Of a DNA stretch of 64,000 bases, positions 21,570-32,399 are shown in pieces. Every line of letters begins with the position of its first letter. Position 1 is the first letter of the stretch. The translations under genes were made by a program, and so were the position numbers. The notes beneath the pieces were generated by a model. That model searched no databases and had not been told where the DNA came from. It saw only the letters and a program-made list of their open reading frames with translations. Source of the DNA: Watersipora subatra (taxonomy: Eukaryota; Bryozoa; Gymnolaemata; Cheilostomatida; Watersiporidae); contig NC_088712.1 in assembly GCF_963576615.1 (NCBI RefSeq), positions 56,504,010 through 56,568,009 of the forward strand, read 5' to 3'.

Positions 21570-23600
21570 ATCTTCAACCAACCCTGTTCCAAGTTGAATT
21601 ACCTATTGGGGTAAGTTAAGCATACGGTAATAATGTTACAGCCCATAAAGTTTTAAGTAAGAATAATAAATTTTGCAGTAAGTTATAACTAAAAACAGTG
21701 ATGAAATATTCAGCAAAAAATTATGACAATACAAGTTTTATGTAGTGTATACTGTTGTTTTAATGTCAATTTGAAATGTGAAACTATACCAGCACTCAAA
21801 TCCCAAGGCCTTTTGAAATCGGTTTTAGGAGTATCCTGTCAATTTCACTAATGTCAGGATATTTGATGGAGGGCTTAATGAACCAGTTGAATTGCCCAAT
21901 TTTCTTCAGGCAACCAATCTCATACTTTTGTCAAGATATGGGTTTAATCTGAGCAGTGTAGAATAATTTCGTTCATTTCTGTGTATTCAAAAAGAACAAA
22001 CGTTTCCACTAGAATATCTTTGGCTTGAATTTCCTTATCTTCGTCTGTAAGTGCATTGTCACTATCGTGCTCAGATGGCACAGGTTCTGGCTCATCGCTG
22101 GTGTCTGACAACTCGACAGCAGTGCGCTTGAAACTCTTCATCAGCTTTTGATTTGACATCTTACGCTGCCATCGCTTTGCTTTTTTCACTCTTGAGAGCC
22201 TTTTTGGCGGGAGTGTCAGTAATTATTACTGATTTTCTCTTCTTTCATCCCCCTTCTCATACCATGCCCCCTTATAGGCGGGGCCATGGTAATATCTCCT
22301 TTGGTGATACATATGCTGCTGATGTGCTGGGCAATGATTCTACTACTACATGAGATGTTGATGGCCTTGCGACTACAGCAACAGAAAGGTAATGCCTAAG
22401 CTCAGCGTCAGCCAAACTACCCTCTGGACAATATTTTTCTGATATTCCCACTGCCGCAAAATCACTCTCTTGAAAGATATCTCAAATAAATGATTGAGAT
22501 ACCTAGTGCTATAAATCTAGAAACTACATTTGCAATGTTCATAGTTTGGTTATGGGCAATTGCCGGAATAGAAGTAATGCCATAATTGGTTACTCCATTT
22601 TCAATATGAGAGCGGACAAAGTCCTCCATTGCCCGATTATAATAAATTGTTAGTTGTCTGTAAATGCTACAGTCAAGTGTTTGTAGCTTGTGAGAGCAAT
22701 GAGGCGATGGGGTCAGCATATGGATACCATGTGTCATAGCGAAGTTGAGGGAGTTGATGCTGATGTGAGACTCGTGAAAATGTGAGACTGTTGGGAATGT
22801 GAGACTGTTGAGAATAAGCAGCACCGGGTCATCATTACCTAGTTTGACATGTTTTACAAAATGAGGCAGAAAGATCATTCATCCAGATCTTGATTGGCCA
22901 GTGCAACCCATAGACCATGTAGATCCATTTACTGTCCAACTGTTATTGTATTTTGTCCATGGAAAAGTAAACAATGAGGGGACCGCTACTCCAGCGGTGC
23001 TGTTACTTACAACATATGTCACCAGCTCTCCTTGTTCTTGAGTTGTGATAGACACAATCTGCTTTTTGCCATGAGGAGCAATAATACCTTAGTGGTTCTC
23101 CACCCTGGTGAGGCCAGTCTCATCAGTATTACACAGTAGCCGCTCCTGTAACATATACCTCTTATAACGTAAATTCCACATTCTCATTTGGACATATGTT
23201 CAACTTACCCCTTCAGCACCAGCTCAACTTACCTTATAGGAAGAACAAGGTTTATTCATTAGATGAAAGCCAAAATTTGTGTTCAAATGAAATAACAATA
23301 CCAATAATTGTTTTCTATGCAATAGACATCCACTAGCAAACAGTTTGCAGCAGCCTAGATGAATGTCTGCTTTCCAGCTTCAAAATATTCATTTTCAAGA
23401 AGTAAAATTGAAATATGTAAGATTTTAGTTTACTTTGCAATGCTGTAATGGCTAATTACAATAAATAGTGTAATCACACTGTGTGGGTCATGTGACCTAT
23501 ATATTAGGTTAAAGTTGTCTGAAAGGCAATTCTTACGATGGTTCAATTTGTACATACGTTCAACTTATCCCATCCTTCCCAATGCATGGATTGAAACAAC
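21570..23600 (-). mobile_element. Tigger/pogo element, decayed
   Basis: The transposase remnant (21,810-23,160) is bracketed by subterminal motifs in opposite orientation: GGGGTAAGTTAAGCATA on the plus strand at left (about 21,609), and reverse complements of GGGGTAAGTTGAACATATG (about 23,195-23,215) and GGATAAGTTGAACGTATG (about 23,555-23,575) at right. This is as expected for long inverted ends. Exact termini and the TA duplication could not be fixed. Confidence 0.65.
21810..23160 (-). pseudogene. Tigger/pogo DDE transposase pseudogene
   Basis: Reading leftwards: CNTDETGLTRVEN (first catalytic Asp zone, NxDETG), IIAPHGKKQIVSITTQEQGE, VAVPSLFTFPW, then MIFLPHFVKHVK. Next is the second-Asp region, where the expected L-D-G-H-x-S-H reads LLILNSLTFPTVSHFHESHI because of a short local duplication. 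It continues HCSHKLQTLDCSIYRQL (family: P-P-H-T-S-H-x-L-Q-P-L-D), IPAIAHNQTMNIANVVSRFI, KEILPWPR, KRKSVIITDTPAKKAL, an acidic tail, VETFVLFEYT and KIGQFNWFIKPSIKYPDISE. Stops and frameshifts (for example about 22,880, 22,265, 22,190) kill it. Confidence 0.85.
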
Positions 23601-24180
23601 GATATCTACAGGGCAACAAATTGATAAAGCAAGAAGTTGGTGCAAATGGATAGAAATAAAATCCAGTTCACAATACTGAAAAAATGATTAACGAAAATCT
23701 GAAATCATTTTTCTACATGCAGTAATAACTGATTTTTTTCTACTACAGTACATATGTACATGTTTTTAGATGACTCAACCTATCTTTGAATTAATCAGTC
23801 ATTGCTGGAATTAAAGAAGCAAAGTTTTTAGATGTTACGAGCTGCATTACCCATTTACGGGAATAGATTCATGTACAGCAAGAAGTTTATTGAGAATTGT
23901 CGTTCATGCTGTAAAACAACTCCAAATATGCAGTCACTGTCGCCTATCGCAACGCTCGGAGTATCCGTGCAAGTTCTGTAGTAGCTGTAGTTCTGTAGTA
24001 CTCTTAGCTGAAAAAGTAAAAGTTATTCAGATGCGGAAGGAAATAAACATGTTTACTATCTTGAACAGTGGCAAATCCAACATTTTTAAGTAGTGGGTGC
24101 AATTCATAGACAATACAACATTGCATGAGAAGTACTTACCTTTTTGAAGTAGGAATTTAGTAGATAAAACGCAGTAGCAG

Positions 24181-24312
24181 TACCCGTGCAAGTTCTGTAG
24201 TAGCTGTAGTTCTGTAGTACTCGTAGCTAGAAAAACAAGTAAAAGTAATTCAGTTGCAGAAGGAAATGAACATTTTTACTATCACAAACAATGGCAAATT
24301 CAACGTTTTTAA
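24181..24312. repeat. Local duplication inside Helitron copy 2
   Basis: Repeats 23,965-24,095: both contain GTGCAAGTTCTGTAGTAGCTG, a TCTGTAGTACTC run and a GTAAAAGT.ATTCAG..GC block. The two copies are about 200 bases apart. Confidence 0.8.
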
Positions 24313-25013
24313 CACTCACTGCCGTTGATGCATTTATCTGTTTTCTATGGTCGACTGCCGTAGACGCGTATTTGTGACTTTCCCAGCAGTTGCATAGTAA
24401 CTGAATTTTATTATTCGTTGATAACATAACCAGCAATCTTTAGGACTTTTATGGTAGTGACAGTGTTTTCCTAAGGTTTCTCTATAAAATTAGCTTAAAA
24501 TTAGCTTAAAATTTAATTTTAAATCTGTTTGGGAAATTCCAACTTAAAAACAAACATTTTTTGTGTGTAAGTTTTATAAATGCCTTCCGAGTTAGAAAAC
24601 AAATAATTACCTATGTTGATGACATCATAGCCCATTCAGATTTACACAAATGATTAAAATCGTAATAGTAGCACTGACTCTGATGGTGGTGAAAGTAACA
24701 GTTTTGTAAGAATAAGGAACATTGTAGAGGATGGTTTTAGCTTCGTAGCAATCGTAGTTTCACATCGCTTTATCAATGCACAAAGTATAAATACCATGAA
24801 TTTTTTGAATAGCATTGTTTGTTAACATGTTGGCAAAATCAAAAATATATAACCAAAATGTTCTAGATAAAGTTTGAAATTGAAAAAATATTGTATACAT
24901 ATGCAATACCGGCAAATACATAAGCAATGCATGGGCAGATACATAAGCAATATCGTCAAAATGGCTGGCAGTAGGCCGATAGCTAAATTTGTACATGAAC
25001 GGCAGTGAAAGGG
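24313..25013. mobile_element. piggyBac-type MITE, 701 bp
   Basis: Flanked by TTAA (24,309-24,312 and 25,014-25,017), with inverted ends CACTCACTGCCGTT (left) and CCCTTTCACTGCCGTT (right, reverse complement). The empty target is visible twice: 24,075-24,100 reads CATTTTTAAGTAGTGGGTGC and copy 1 at 4,840-4,860 reads GCGTTTTAAGTAGTAGATG. TTAA duplication restored on excision is the piggyBac signature. There is no coding capacity. Confidence 0.88.
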
Positions 25014-25120
25014 TTAAGTAGTGGAGCTATGGCAATTCATAGTCAATACAACACTGAATGAAAAGTACTTGCCTTTTTGAAGAAGAAACTTAGTAGGTAA
25101 TTTCGACGCGAAAAGAATTG

Positions 25121-26745
25121 AAGACCACAATGGAAAACCAGTTATGTCACATTTTGGTTTTTTTGGAGTTATCGTTACCTACCTGTAGCATTTGTGCTGT
25201 AGAATTGTATGGTGAATTAAAATTTTGGAAAAACCCGTGTTATCCTATGAAAAACTGTTTAAATTTTATGCTCAAATGAAAAAACAGGAGATGTCCAAGC
25301 CGTAATATGGAAAAATCGGTTAAGTCCAATAGCTAACCAATCAAAGAGCGTTTTGCTCGTTAACGCAGTCTTGCATTGTTTAATGTTGCTTAGCTAGCAG
25401 AAACGATCGATGCGTAACCGCGCTTGTTCGTTAAATTCTTATTAATAATGATGGCATCTGGATATAGATTGAGTCTTCAAAATAAACTGAGAAGCCTAGA
25501 AAACAAAGAAAAGATGGTAGGGCACAAAAGCAAGCTAAAAACCAAAAGGTTTCTAGCCACACAACAGGAGAAAATTGCTTATGCAAATGGTAAACATGCT
25601 TTGTAATTGCGAGCAGATGACAAGCAGAAGTTGTTTACTGATTTTAATCAATTTTACACTACAAAGAACACAAAACGATTATTTATCTTTGCTAATAACT
25701 GTGTGTAAAGTAGAGAGAAGAAGGCCTCATCGAAAGTCACATAGATCCCGAAATAGTGCAGTTAGATTCGTTCTGTGATGGATACGCTGGACAGAACAAA
25801 AACTACACACTCATTCACTATTTTTATTGGATTGTGCATAAGAAAACCTTTTTTAACCAGATCACAATAAGCTATTCAATGTGTGAACATTCTTATGTAG
25901 AATTTGATTGAGACATGACTGCAGTGAGTTGCAAGTCAGACGTAGATCTACCGTCTAATTGGGTAAAGTTGTTTTGAAATGCTCGCAAACATCCTAAACC
26001 CTTTAATACAATCTATCTTAACAGCTCAAAGTTCTTTAATAACACAGAATATCTTAAACAGATGTACCAGACAAATTGCCCAATGAAAACTAGGCCTATA
26101 CGTCAAGTGAAAGCTGCGAATACGGAAAGCAAGCTCATGGCGTTTTATAGAGAATCGTCAAATGGCAGTTACATCGAAAGTGCTATTAAAAAACCATCTA
26201 AGCTTCTTCATTGAACTCAATCAACTATCATTACCATCAGTCGATTGCCAGTCAGCAAAGCAAAATACCAAGATTGGCAGGTCCTTAAACAATTTTGCAA
26301 ACTAGAGATTCAACCATATTTTGCCAATTTTACAACTAGTGATGTTGTGACAGCAGATAGTGATGAAATTTAGACATTGTAGTGCAACTTCAAACTGCTA
26401 TCAATTACTGGTTGTGTTACAGTACTTATACTATGGTTAAATGTAGTTTGAAATGAAAAAAATATGTTTAATCGAGCAAAACCTTTTTAAGTGTATTCAA
26501 ATGGAAAAATAGGTGATGTCCGTTGCCTAGTACATGCATGTTCATTTTTGACTACTGAATTATAAAAAACCAATATTCTGAGTTAAAAATGATATTTTAT
26601 AAGCACCAAACTATGTATCTGTCAATAAACCTACATATATTTGTCATAAGCTGTATTTTGATTGCGTGAGCCAGTCTCAAATCTTAAAAAATGATTTTCT
26701 CGAAACTGCAAGTGTGACATCACTGGTTTTTTCATTGTGGCCATC
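25121..26745 (+). mobile_element. Unclassified DNA transposon with 5-bp AATTG duplication
   Basis: Direct repeats AATTG flank it (25,116-25,120 and 26,746-26,750). Copy 1 of the Helitron has a single AATTG there (about 4,950-4,954), which is the empty site. Terminal inverted repeats of about 30 bp: left AAGACCACAATGGAAAA then CCAGTTATGTCACA; right (reverse complement) GATGGCCACAATGAAAAAA then CCAGTGATGTCACA. It carries a broken coding region on the plus strand. The superfamily is not obvious to me. Confidence 0.82.
25424..26371 (+). pseudogene. Transposase-like remnant with DGYAGQNKN motif
   Basis: The first frame (25,451-25,603) starts MMASGYRLSLQNKLRSLENK and is Lys-rich; after a TAA the same frame gives DDKQKLFTDFNQFYTTKN. 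Another frame from about 25,720 reads GLIESHIDPEIVQLDSFCDG and continues DGYAGQNKNYTLIHYFYWIV, then SYSMCEHSYVEFD, stop, DMTAVSCKSDVDLPSNWVKL, stop, KFFNNTEYLKQMYQTNCPMK. D-x-x-x-G-Q-N-K-N followed by a hydrophobic strand, and a later H-x-x-x-E/D, recalls unnamed invertebrate transposase-like proteins with DNC(S/G)GQNKN and an RNase H-fold second Asp. That comparison is from memory and is inference. The protein has stops, a frameshift and probably an internal deletion. Confidence 0.55.
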
Positions 26746-26880
26746 AATTGTTTAGGTGGCCGGAAAAAGCAAACAGTCACGTGACCTTACCTGTACACGT
26801 TGGCAGTAAATATTAATTACATGTAAGTTACTAGCCATTACTTTGTTTAATGAGTAGTAAATTTTATTTAAAATAGTAAC

Positions 26881-27140
26881 TTGACTACTGTTAGCAATAT
26901 AACAAGGATATTGCTGTGCAGCACCAAGCTGCTACGATGATACACCAACCTCCCCTTTGCCACCAGCCTTCACCATGGAGATACATGCCCACAGCAGAAT
27001 GCTGTTACCGATCTCACGGCAGTCCCTACGGCCAACTCGTAGGCAAACCAAATCAGCAGCCACACTACTACCCAATGGACTATCAAGTCTGATCTCCCCA
27101 AGGCAAAGCTTGTCAGTTGAAGCAAGGCAATACAGATGAT
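26881..27140 (+). other. Short Pro/His/Gln-rich open segment
   Basis: A stop-free stretch on the plus strand (about 26,911-27,087) reads VQHQAATMIHQPPLCHQPSP and continues in a Tyr/His/Pro-rich style ending NQQPHYYPMDYQV and a TGA. It is GC-richer than its surroundings, could be a scrap of a gag-like or Helitron cargo ORF, and has no partner in copy 1. Function unknown. Confidence 0.25.
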
Positions 27141-27479
27141 TAGCTCACTTGCCCTCCTGCTGAGCCTTCTTTGAAGCATCTGTTTAACGCCTGCTTATAT
27201 AGCGAGACCGTTGAAAATCTAGCTTTTCAAAGCCAGCCCCTCACAGAAAAAGCCAGCTTTTCAAAGCCCTGGCTCTCCATAAAAGCCAGTCCCCTGTTAC
27301 CGGCTAATCACTAGGAAGCCTCAGATATTTACATAATATCCCACAACTACTAATTAAATTTTACTACTTACTCATACTAACTCAGTTCGAAAATCGAAAA
27401 AGGGACAGATCGCTCTATAAGGTGGGCTAAAACACACACATACACACACACAGACAGATTTTTTGCCGTTTATATAGTA

Positions 27480-28060
27480 AATTGCCTCGGTGGTAAAAAT
27501 TTGTTTTTTTTTGTTTTATAATACTTGTACTCTGATTACGCTATAATGGCTTGAACTTTTTTTAAGCTAAATTATGGTAGACTTACTCCTTTGTAGATCA
27601 CGCTGTGATGGTTCATACATTGTCAAACTTCTGATGTATTTGGCGAAGATTTCCAAATCTTTTGTATTTGCGTGTATTGTATTTGAATGTATTCTTTGGG
27701 ATATCCATAAAACTATTACGATATCCCAGATGCACAATCAGCAAATGATCAGTGAAAAAAATCATACTCAACCAAAAATTTAAATTTCCATACTTGATGT
27801 TGTCTGACTACGATAAGTGCAGGGGTTTTATATCTAAGGTTGTAATCAGGTTACGAATTAGTTTCATAAGACGCGCACTTTCAGTTATCTCATCCAATCA
27901 TTGTTGTCTTGGTCAGTTTTTGCCATTACAGGACAGTGTTGCTCATTTTACTGAAGTGCACTTTTTGTGTTCATTTTCTCTAAAAAGAGTGTCTCTTATT
28001 TGTTAATAACCTTTGGTATTAGTCACCGTACAAATAATTTTTAGCACTTCATTCAAACTC
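27480..28060. other. Gene-free stretch
   Basis: AT-rich, short open frames without family resemblance. Confidence 0.5.
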
Positions 28061-28063
28061 AGT

Positions 28064-28316
28064 TTAGCAGCTGCTTTTGCGATTTTGCCTTGAGCACTGA
28101 CGGCTTATGACATGACATTTTTTTCCACCAGTTTCGACAATGATTGGTTCCCAGAATTCACGTCTCATGCTCGCTGGCGCATTCATTCCACAATCTTGGA
28201 CTGACACTACATGTAGGTTGATGAAGTGACCAGGATATCCAAGCTTCCTGAAAATAGTGTGCAAGCCGGTTCTGTTCATTGTTTCAAAAGCCTATTTGAA
28301 ATCAACAAACACCATT
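28064..28316 (-). pseudogene. LINE reverse transcriptase scrap
   Basis: The minus strand reads MVFVDFK, stop, AFETMNRTGLHTIFRKLGYP, GHFINLH, then ASMRREFWEPIIVETGGKK. VDF.KAFDTVNR..LW..L.KLG.P..F is the conserved first-Asp region of LINE RTs, and the Asp in FVDF is present. Only about 85 codons survive. A Tigger-like MITE abuts the right edge at 28,317. Confidence 0.78.
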
Positions 28317-28622
28317 TACAGTGCATCCATGGTTACCATGTTCCTGTTATACGATTATTTTTTGCATCCCGATATGGAACAGGTTTTTTCGTCTCCACCG
28401 TACAACATTTTTTTCACCATATGACATCAACAGAAGTTCTCTTGAAGTTCAAATTTGGCTGCCAGCATGCTGAATACATTGGAATAGCGAGGATAGCGAT
28501 ATGCTATTGGCTGAAATCTCTCCTACAATGTCTCAAAGGGATATGATGCTCGCTCTCTCAGTTCAGTGTTACTCATTGTAAGTTGTAGTGAAACCAAAAC
28601 TAGGTCATAAAATTTTATACTA
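28317..28622. mobile_element. Tigger-like MITE half
   Basis: Begins TA|CAGTGCATCCATGG and matches 48,516-48,830: shared blocks include GAAATTCAAGTTTGGC-like sequence, a YCTCAAAGGGATAYRATGCT-like block and TACTCATT.TAAGTT. In an intact element the mirror end would follow; here sequence passes into the piggyBac element instead. Confidence 0.65.
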
Positions 28623-29279
28623 AGTTAACCCTTTCGGGTTTTGATTTTTTTCTAAAAAAAATACCCAAAATGCTAATTTATTGGGGGGAAATATGCAATT
28701 TTCAATACCTATTTGCACTACTTTGGCTGCAGGTATTTCAATAATTCTTTTTTTTAGTTTTACTGTTTACAAACATAGAAAGTAAACATCATACTGTGTT
28801 ATAGCTGCTAGGTATGCCTTGGTAGAGTATCTGAGTGCTGCAATAGAAGCAGAATACCCCATTTTAGAAAAAAAACGATTGTTGCAAAATTATAATCGAT
28901 TTTGTCTTGTATATACTTGTACTATATTTGATGAGTTCGGCTGCAAATATTTCAATGATATTTGTTAGTTTTACTAGCTATGAACATACAAAAGAACCAT
29001 CCAGCTATGTTGAAGTAGCTGAATATACTTTGGTAGGTTATCTGAATGCTATCATTGTGTCAAATAATCACTAATTTGTAACTCACAATAAATGAATACT
29101 GCGGAATTATAATTGTTTTATCCAGTTTATTTAAATTTCAAACAACACTGTTACAAACTGTTATAATACAAACAATATGACATTGTTATAAACTGTTATA
29201 ATACAAAACAAATACAAACATGTATATCATCGAACATCATGTTCACATATAAAGAAATGTCAAGCTACAGTTTGTAGTT

Positions 29280-31751
29280 GGAGTGAGTATGGTAACGCTC
29301 ATCACACTCTCCGATGCACAAACCAACGTCGCAAGTTGGACAGTATGTTCGTATTCTTGTTCCAGAATATCCTTCTCCATCTCCACAAACCAACCACTTC
29401 TTTCTCTTTTTTATCAGGAATAAAGCGAATGAAGTGCCTACCAATCAGCCTAGTATCACTGGCACCGGTAGTTGGACATCCACGTTTTCGTCCACCTGAA
29501 TGATAACCACCAATTAGCTCCTCAACTAGCCGAATCATGAAGCTGTAGCGTGAGACCACTTTTTCACCATTCTTCTGGAAGCAAATATAGCTGTTCACTG
29601 CTGCTCTGTCAATTAGATGGAAGACAATGTTTTTCCACATCTTGACCGTATGTCTTTCATCAGCATACTCACACGTCAGTTCATCTGAGAGATTGACACC
29701 GCCCATTGTGGAGTTATACAATCCTAGTACAGATGGCCGTTGAAACTCGTCGCCAATACGTCTCTGAGCAATCTCAGTCTTAGCAGTAGCTATAGAGTTG
29801 AAAGAAACTTTACACACTTTCTGTCGTGAAAGTTTACAGCTAGGATTGCACCCTTACAAAGACTGTCATGCTCCCCTTTTCCTAGTGTTTTGTTGTCTTT
29901 CACTGCTGGTGGTAAACCACGTCGGTTTGAACATATAGTCCCTGTACAGTAAGTACCTTTTTGGGGTAGGTCAGAACACAGATCAATGCTTGTGTAATAA
30001 TTAGCTACACTTAAATGGTGTCTTTTGTTGAGATGACCATCCATCAGCTTCACGCACACATCATATGGTTGTCCTTTCTGACTCTGTGGCGGTTGGTACT
30101 TCTTCGGCAAACGAAACATGTTTCGGTGGATGTAACCCGTGGGTGACTCAGCAAGTATGTACATTTTAGGGCCCCACTGGTGGTGTTATTTTATTTTGAT
30201 GTAAGTCACCATCATATTGTAAAGGTTTGGCCCCGGTAGCTGAGCCAGCCTTACTTTCCTAACAAGCCGGTGCAGTCTGAACACTGGGCCTTCCCCTCGT
30301 CGGCCTGCCTGACACACCTAGTGGTCTGATCAGGCCGCGGCTAGTTGCCCTCAGTTCAGGCTCACTTGGAATACTAACACAGCCTGCTCTCTGAGACCCT
30401 ATCTTGGCTAGTCTAGGTCCCGGCTAGCTTACTGTAGGGCCTGATCTCTAATGCTATCGCATTTCTGATCAAGTCCGGTTGTAGCGTAGCCAACCCCTAG
30501 CCTTCCTTAGGTATCTCCCAAGCAGTTCGTACTTGAAGCCAGATCAGTTCTGGCAGAATGATCCTGACTAAGCCAACCAGGCAGGCATAAACATGATCAG
30601 TTCGTATGAATAAATGTAGTCTATTTATTATATATATAATCAGCACATATGCAATACAGCGTTAAGCAGCATCGAGCTCACAAGTAAAAATCCCAATGAG
30701 GTGGCCTGCGCCTCCTCCTTTTATATGGTTTCACCCCGCCCACTTACATAATGATTATGTAGCACTAAATGCGTTGTGGCAGGCCTGTGAGGCAGGCCTA
30801 GATAATAACATATAATGGTATAATGGCAGGCCCAGACAATAACATAATGGCATGACGGCAGGCCCAGAAACACAGTATTATATAATAGGATATAAAAGAA
30901 GCACACATAAGGTTATTACATAATAAGATATAAAAGAAGCACACCTAAGGTCATAACAAAGAATATCGGTGTCTAAAGCTAAGAGCATGGTTAGCGTTTG
31001 TCCAGTCCTCCACAATATGCCTTCCTTTGAACCCAACAATCGATTCATCTATGCTCACATCTCTAGCCAAATATAACTAGCAGCAAAGTGACTATTGAAC
31101 CTCTCCATTACTGGCGTGAATTTGTGCAAAGGATCATGATTTGGATCATCACGAGGTAAGATCAGTGCATTATCAGACACATGAAAAAACTGAAGCTGCA
31201 GTTTGAAACGATTTACAGTCATGACATTTAGAAAGTATGGAATTTCTTGTGAGCTGTTTGCCTCATCCCAGTATGCAGCAATAGTTGGCTTCTGATTCAA
31301 TGCCATATTCAGTACCAAATCCAAGAAAGCCTTCATCTCTACTTCATCTGTGTCTGTTCAAGCTCAAGCGGCTTGAATATGGAGGTAGATTTGGATTCTG
31401 TGTGAGATATGTTTGAGCATAATGGTTAGTTTGCTCTACTAGCAAATGCCAAAAATCCATGGTACAAAACTTACTGAAGTAATCAAGAAGAGCTGCATTG
31501 CTGTCAGGTGGATTCACAGGACCAGGTGCAGGCAGGGGAGCTGCTGCAACAGCTGGCAATGGCAAACCTGAATCAATGTCTCTTTGATTATCAGCTAAAA
31601 CTGTCCATGTATCACTAGTAGCAGTCCTAGGACGCACAGTTTCATCACCAGAATCATCTGATTCATCTGTTGTTTGGTAGTAGTCAATATCACTGCTTGA
31701 ATCCTCTGTATAATCTTCAGCAGCAATAAAACGTCTTCTATTTGTTGCCAT
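29280..31751 (-). pseudogene. piggyBac transposase (PGBD-like), catalytic residues lost
   Basis: From ATG 31,751: an acidic N-terminus (DYTEDSSSDIDYYQTTDESD). Then FLDLVLNMALNQKPTIAAYW, a frameshift at about 31,065, and DVSIDESIVGFKGRHIV holding the first catalytic Asp (D268 in Trichoplusia piggyBac). After the LTR insertion come HHQWGPKMYILAESPTGYI, LSVANYYTSIDLCSDLP where the D-N-Y/W-F-T-S Asp (D346) is Ala, and LGLYNSTMGGVNLSDEL where GGVD (D447) is Asn. After a frameshift near 29,405 the Cys-rich C-terminal domain reads YCPTCDVGLCIGECDERYHT. Two of three catalytic Asp are missing, so it cannot transpose. Confidence 0.88.
30190..31015 (-). mobile_element. Solo LTR inside piggyBac transposase
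   Basis: It separates GFKGRH from HHQWGPKMY, which are near neighbours in the family. The minus strand has a TATA box TATAAAAGG (30,725-30,717) followed about 100 bases on by TAATAAA (30,629-30,623), the order of an LTR. It is GC-richer than its surroundings, with GGCAGGCC-type short repeats around 30,775-30,870. The start may be TGTGGAGGACTGGACAAAC. Exact ends and duplication not resolved. Family (Gypsy or BEL) unknown. Confidence 0.6.
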
Positions 31752-32224
31752 AATAACTTTAGTGATAGTAAAAATAATTTCAACATAAAGACAAGCGTGG
31801 TTCCAATGCAACTAGTTGTAAAATGCAACTCGATGTAGCCGGTAGTACTGAAACCACAGATCATGGAGGACAGGCTAAACACCGATAAGCCACTGAGGTT
31901 ATTTTATGCGATACAAACGATACATCATATCGTCATGATCAAGAGAGAGAGATAACTTTATGCATCAATTGATCAAATTACTTTCGCAATGCTAGTAAAT
32001 AGAAATATTACACCGCATTCTTGTTTCTCATTATGGTTCTATTGTTCGTGATTGGCCGCAATAAATCATATCGCTGTTATTGGGAAATACCGCACTTTGT
32101 GATTACGTCCTGACTAAAGCCAAAAAGTTGCTCAGCTGTGTGGATGTTGATTAGGCTATAGATATGAAATAGATTGTGTGACAGGTCCGGAATTCATTAG
32201 GTAAAAGCAAGGAGCTCGCAGCTG

Positions 32225-32396
32225 ATGATTTTTTTATTAAAGTAGCAGGCTAAAATACAAGTTTCTGCTAAATAGCTGATATGTAAAAAGTATCTGAAGT
32301 TTCCGATTTTTTAAGAAAAGATTGGCCGATATCGATTCAGATACTTAACACCCATATCGGCACCGATTCCGATATGAAAATCGGGGCAACTCTACT
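32225..32396 (-). mobile_element. hAT-like terminus
   Basis: The minus strand reads AGAGTTGCCCCGATTTTCAT then ATCGGAATCGGTGCCGATATGGG, and later TGAATCGATATCGGCC. Short TATCGG/CCGATA reiterations after a G-CCCC start are typical of many animal hAT ends. No partner end or duplication was found. Confidence 0.35.
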
Positions 32397-32399
32397 AAA

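Larger units (their letters stand above)
23838..27471 (-). mobile_element. Helitron, copy 2, with nested guests
   Basis: The 3' end on the minus strand reads CCCGTAAATGGGTAATGCAGCTCG (CTAG mutated to CTCG). The 5' end near 27,471 reads TTTACTATATAAACGGC instead of TCTACT. Matches to copy 1: 23,838-23,935 with 3,018-3,115, 23,940-24,140 with 4,692-4,920, and 27,386-27,470 with 5,200-5,298. A block of the middle (24,181-24,310) is tandemly duplicated. Guests at 24,313-25,013 and 25,121-26,745 account for much of the extra length. Confidence 0.75.
28625..31900 (-). mobile_element. piggyBac element, dead
   Basis: The left terminus is probably TTAA|CCCTTTCGGGTTTTG at 28,624-28,642 (TTAA plus a CCC start). 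The transposase lies on the minus strand (29,280-31,751) and is interrupted by a solo LTR. I could not find the matching right end, so the right border is a guess. Confidence 0.65.
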
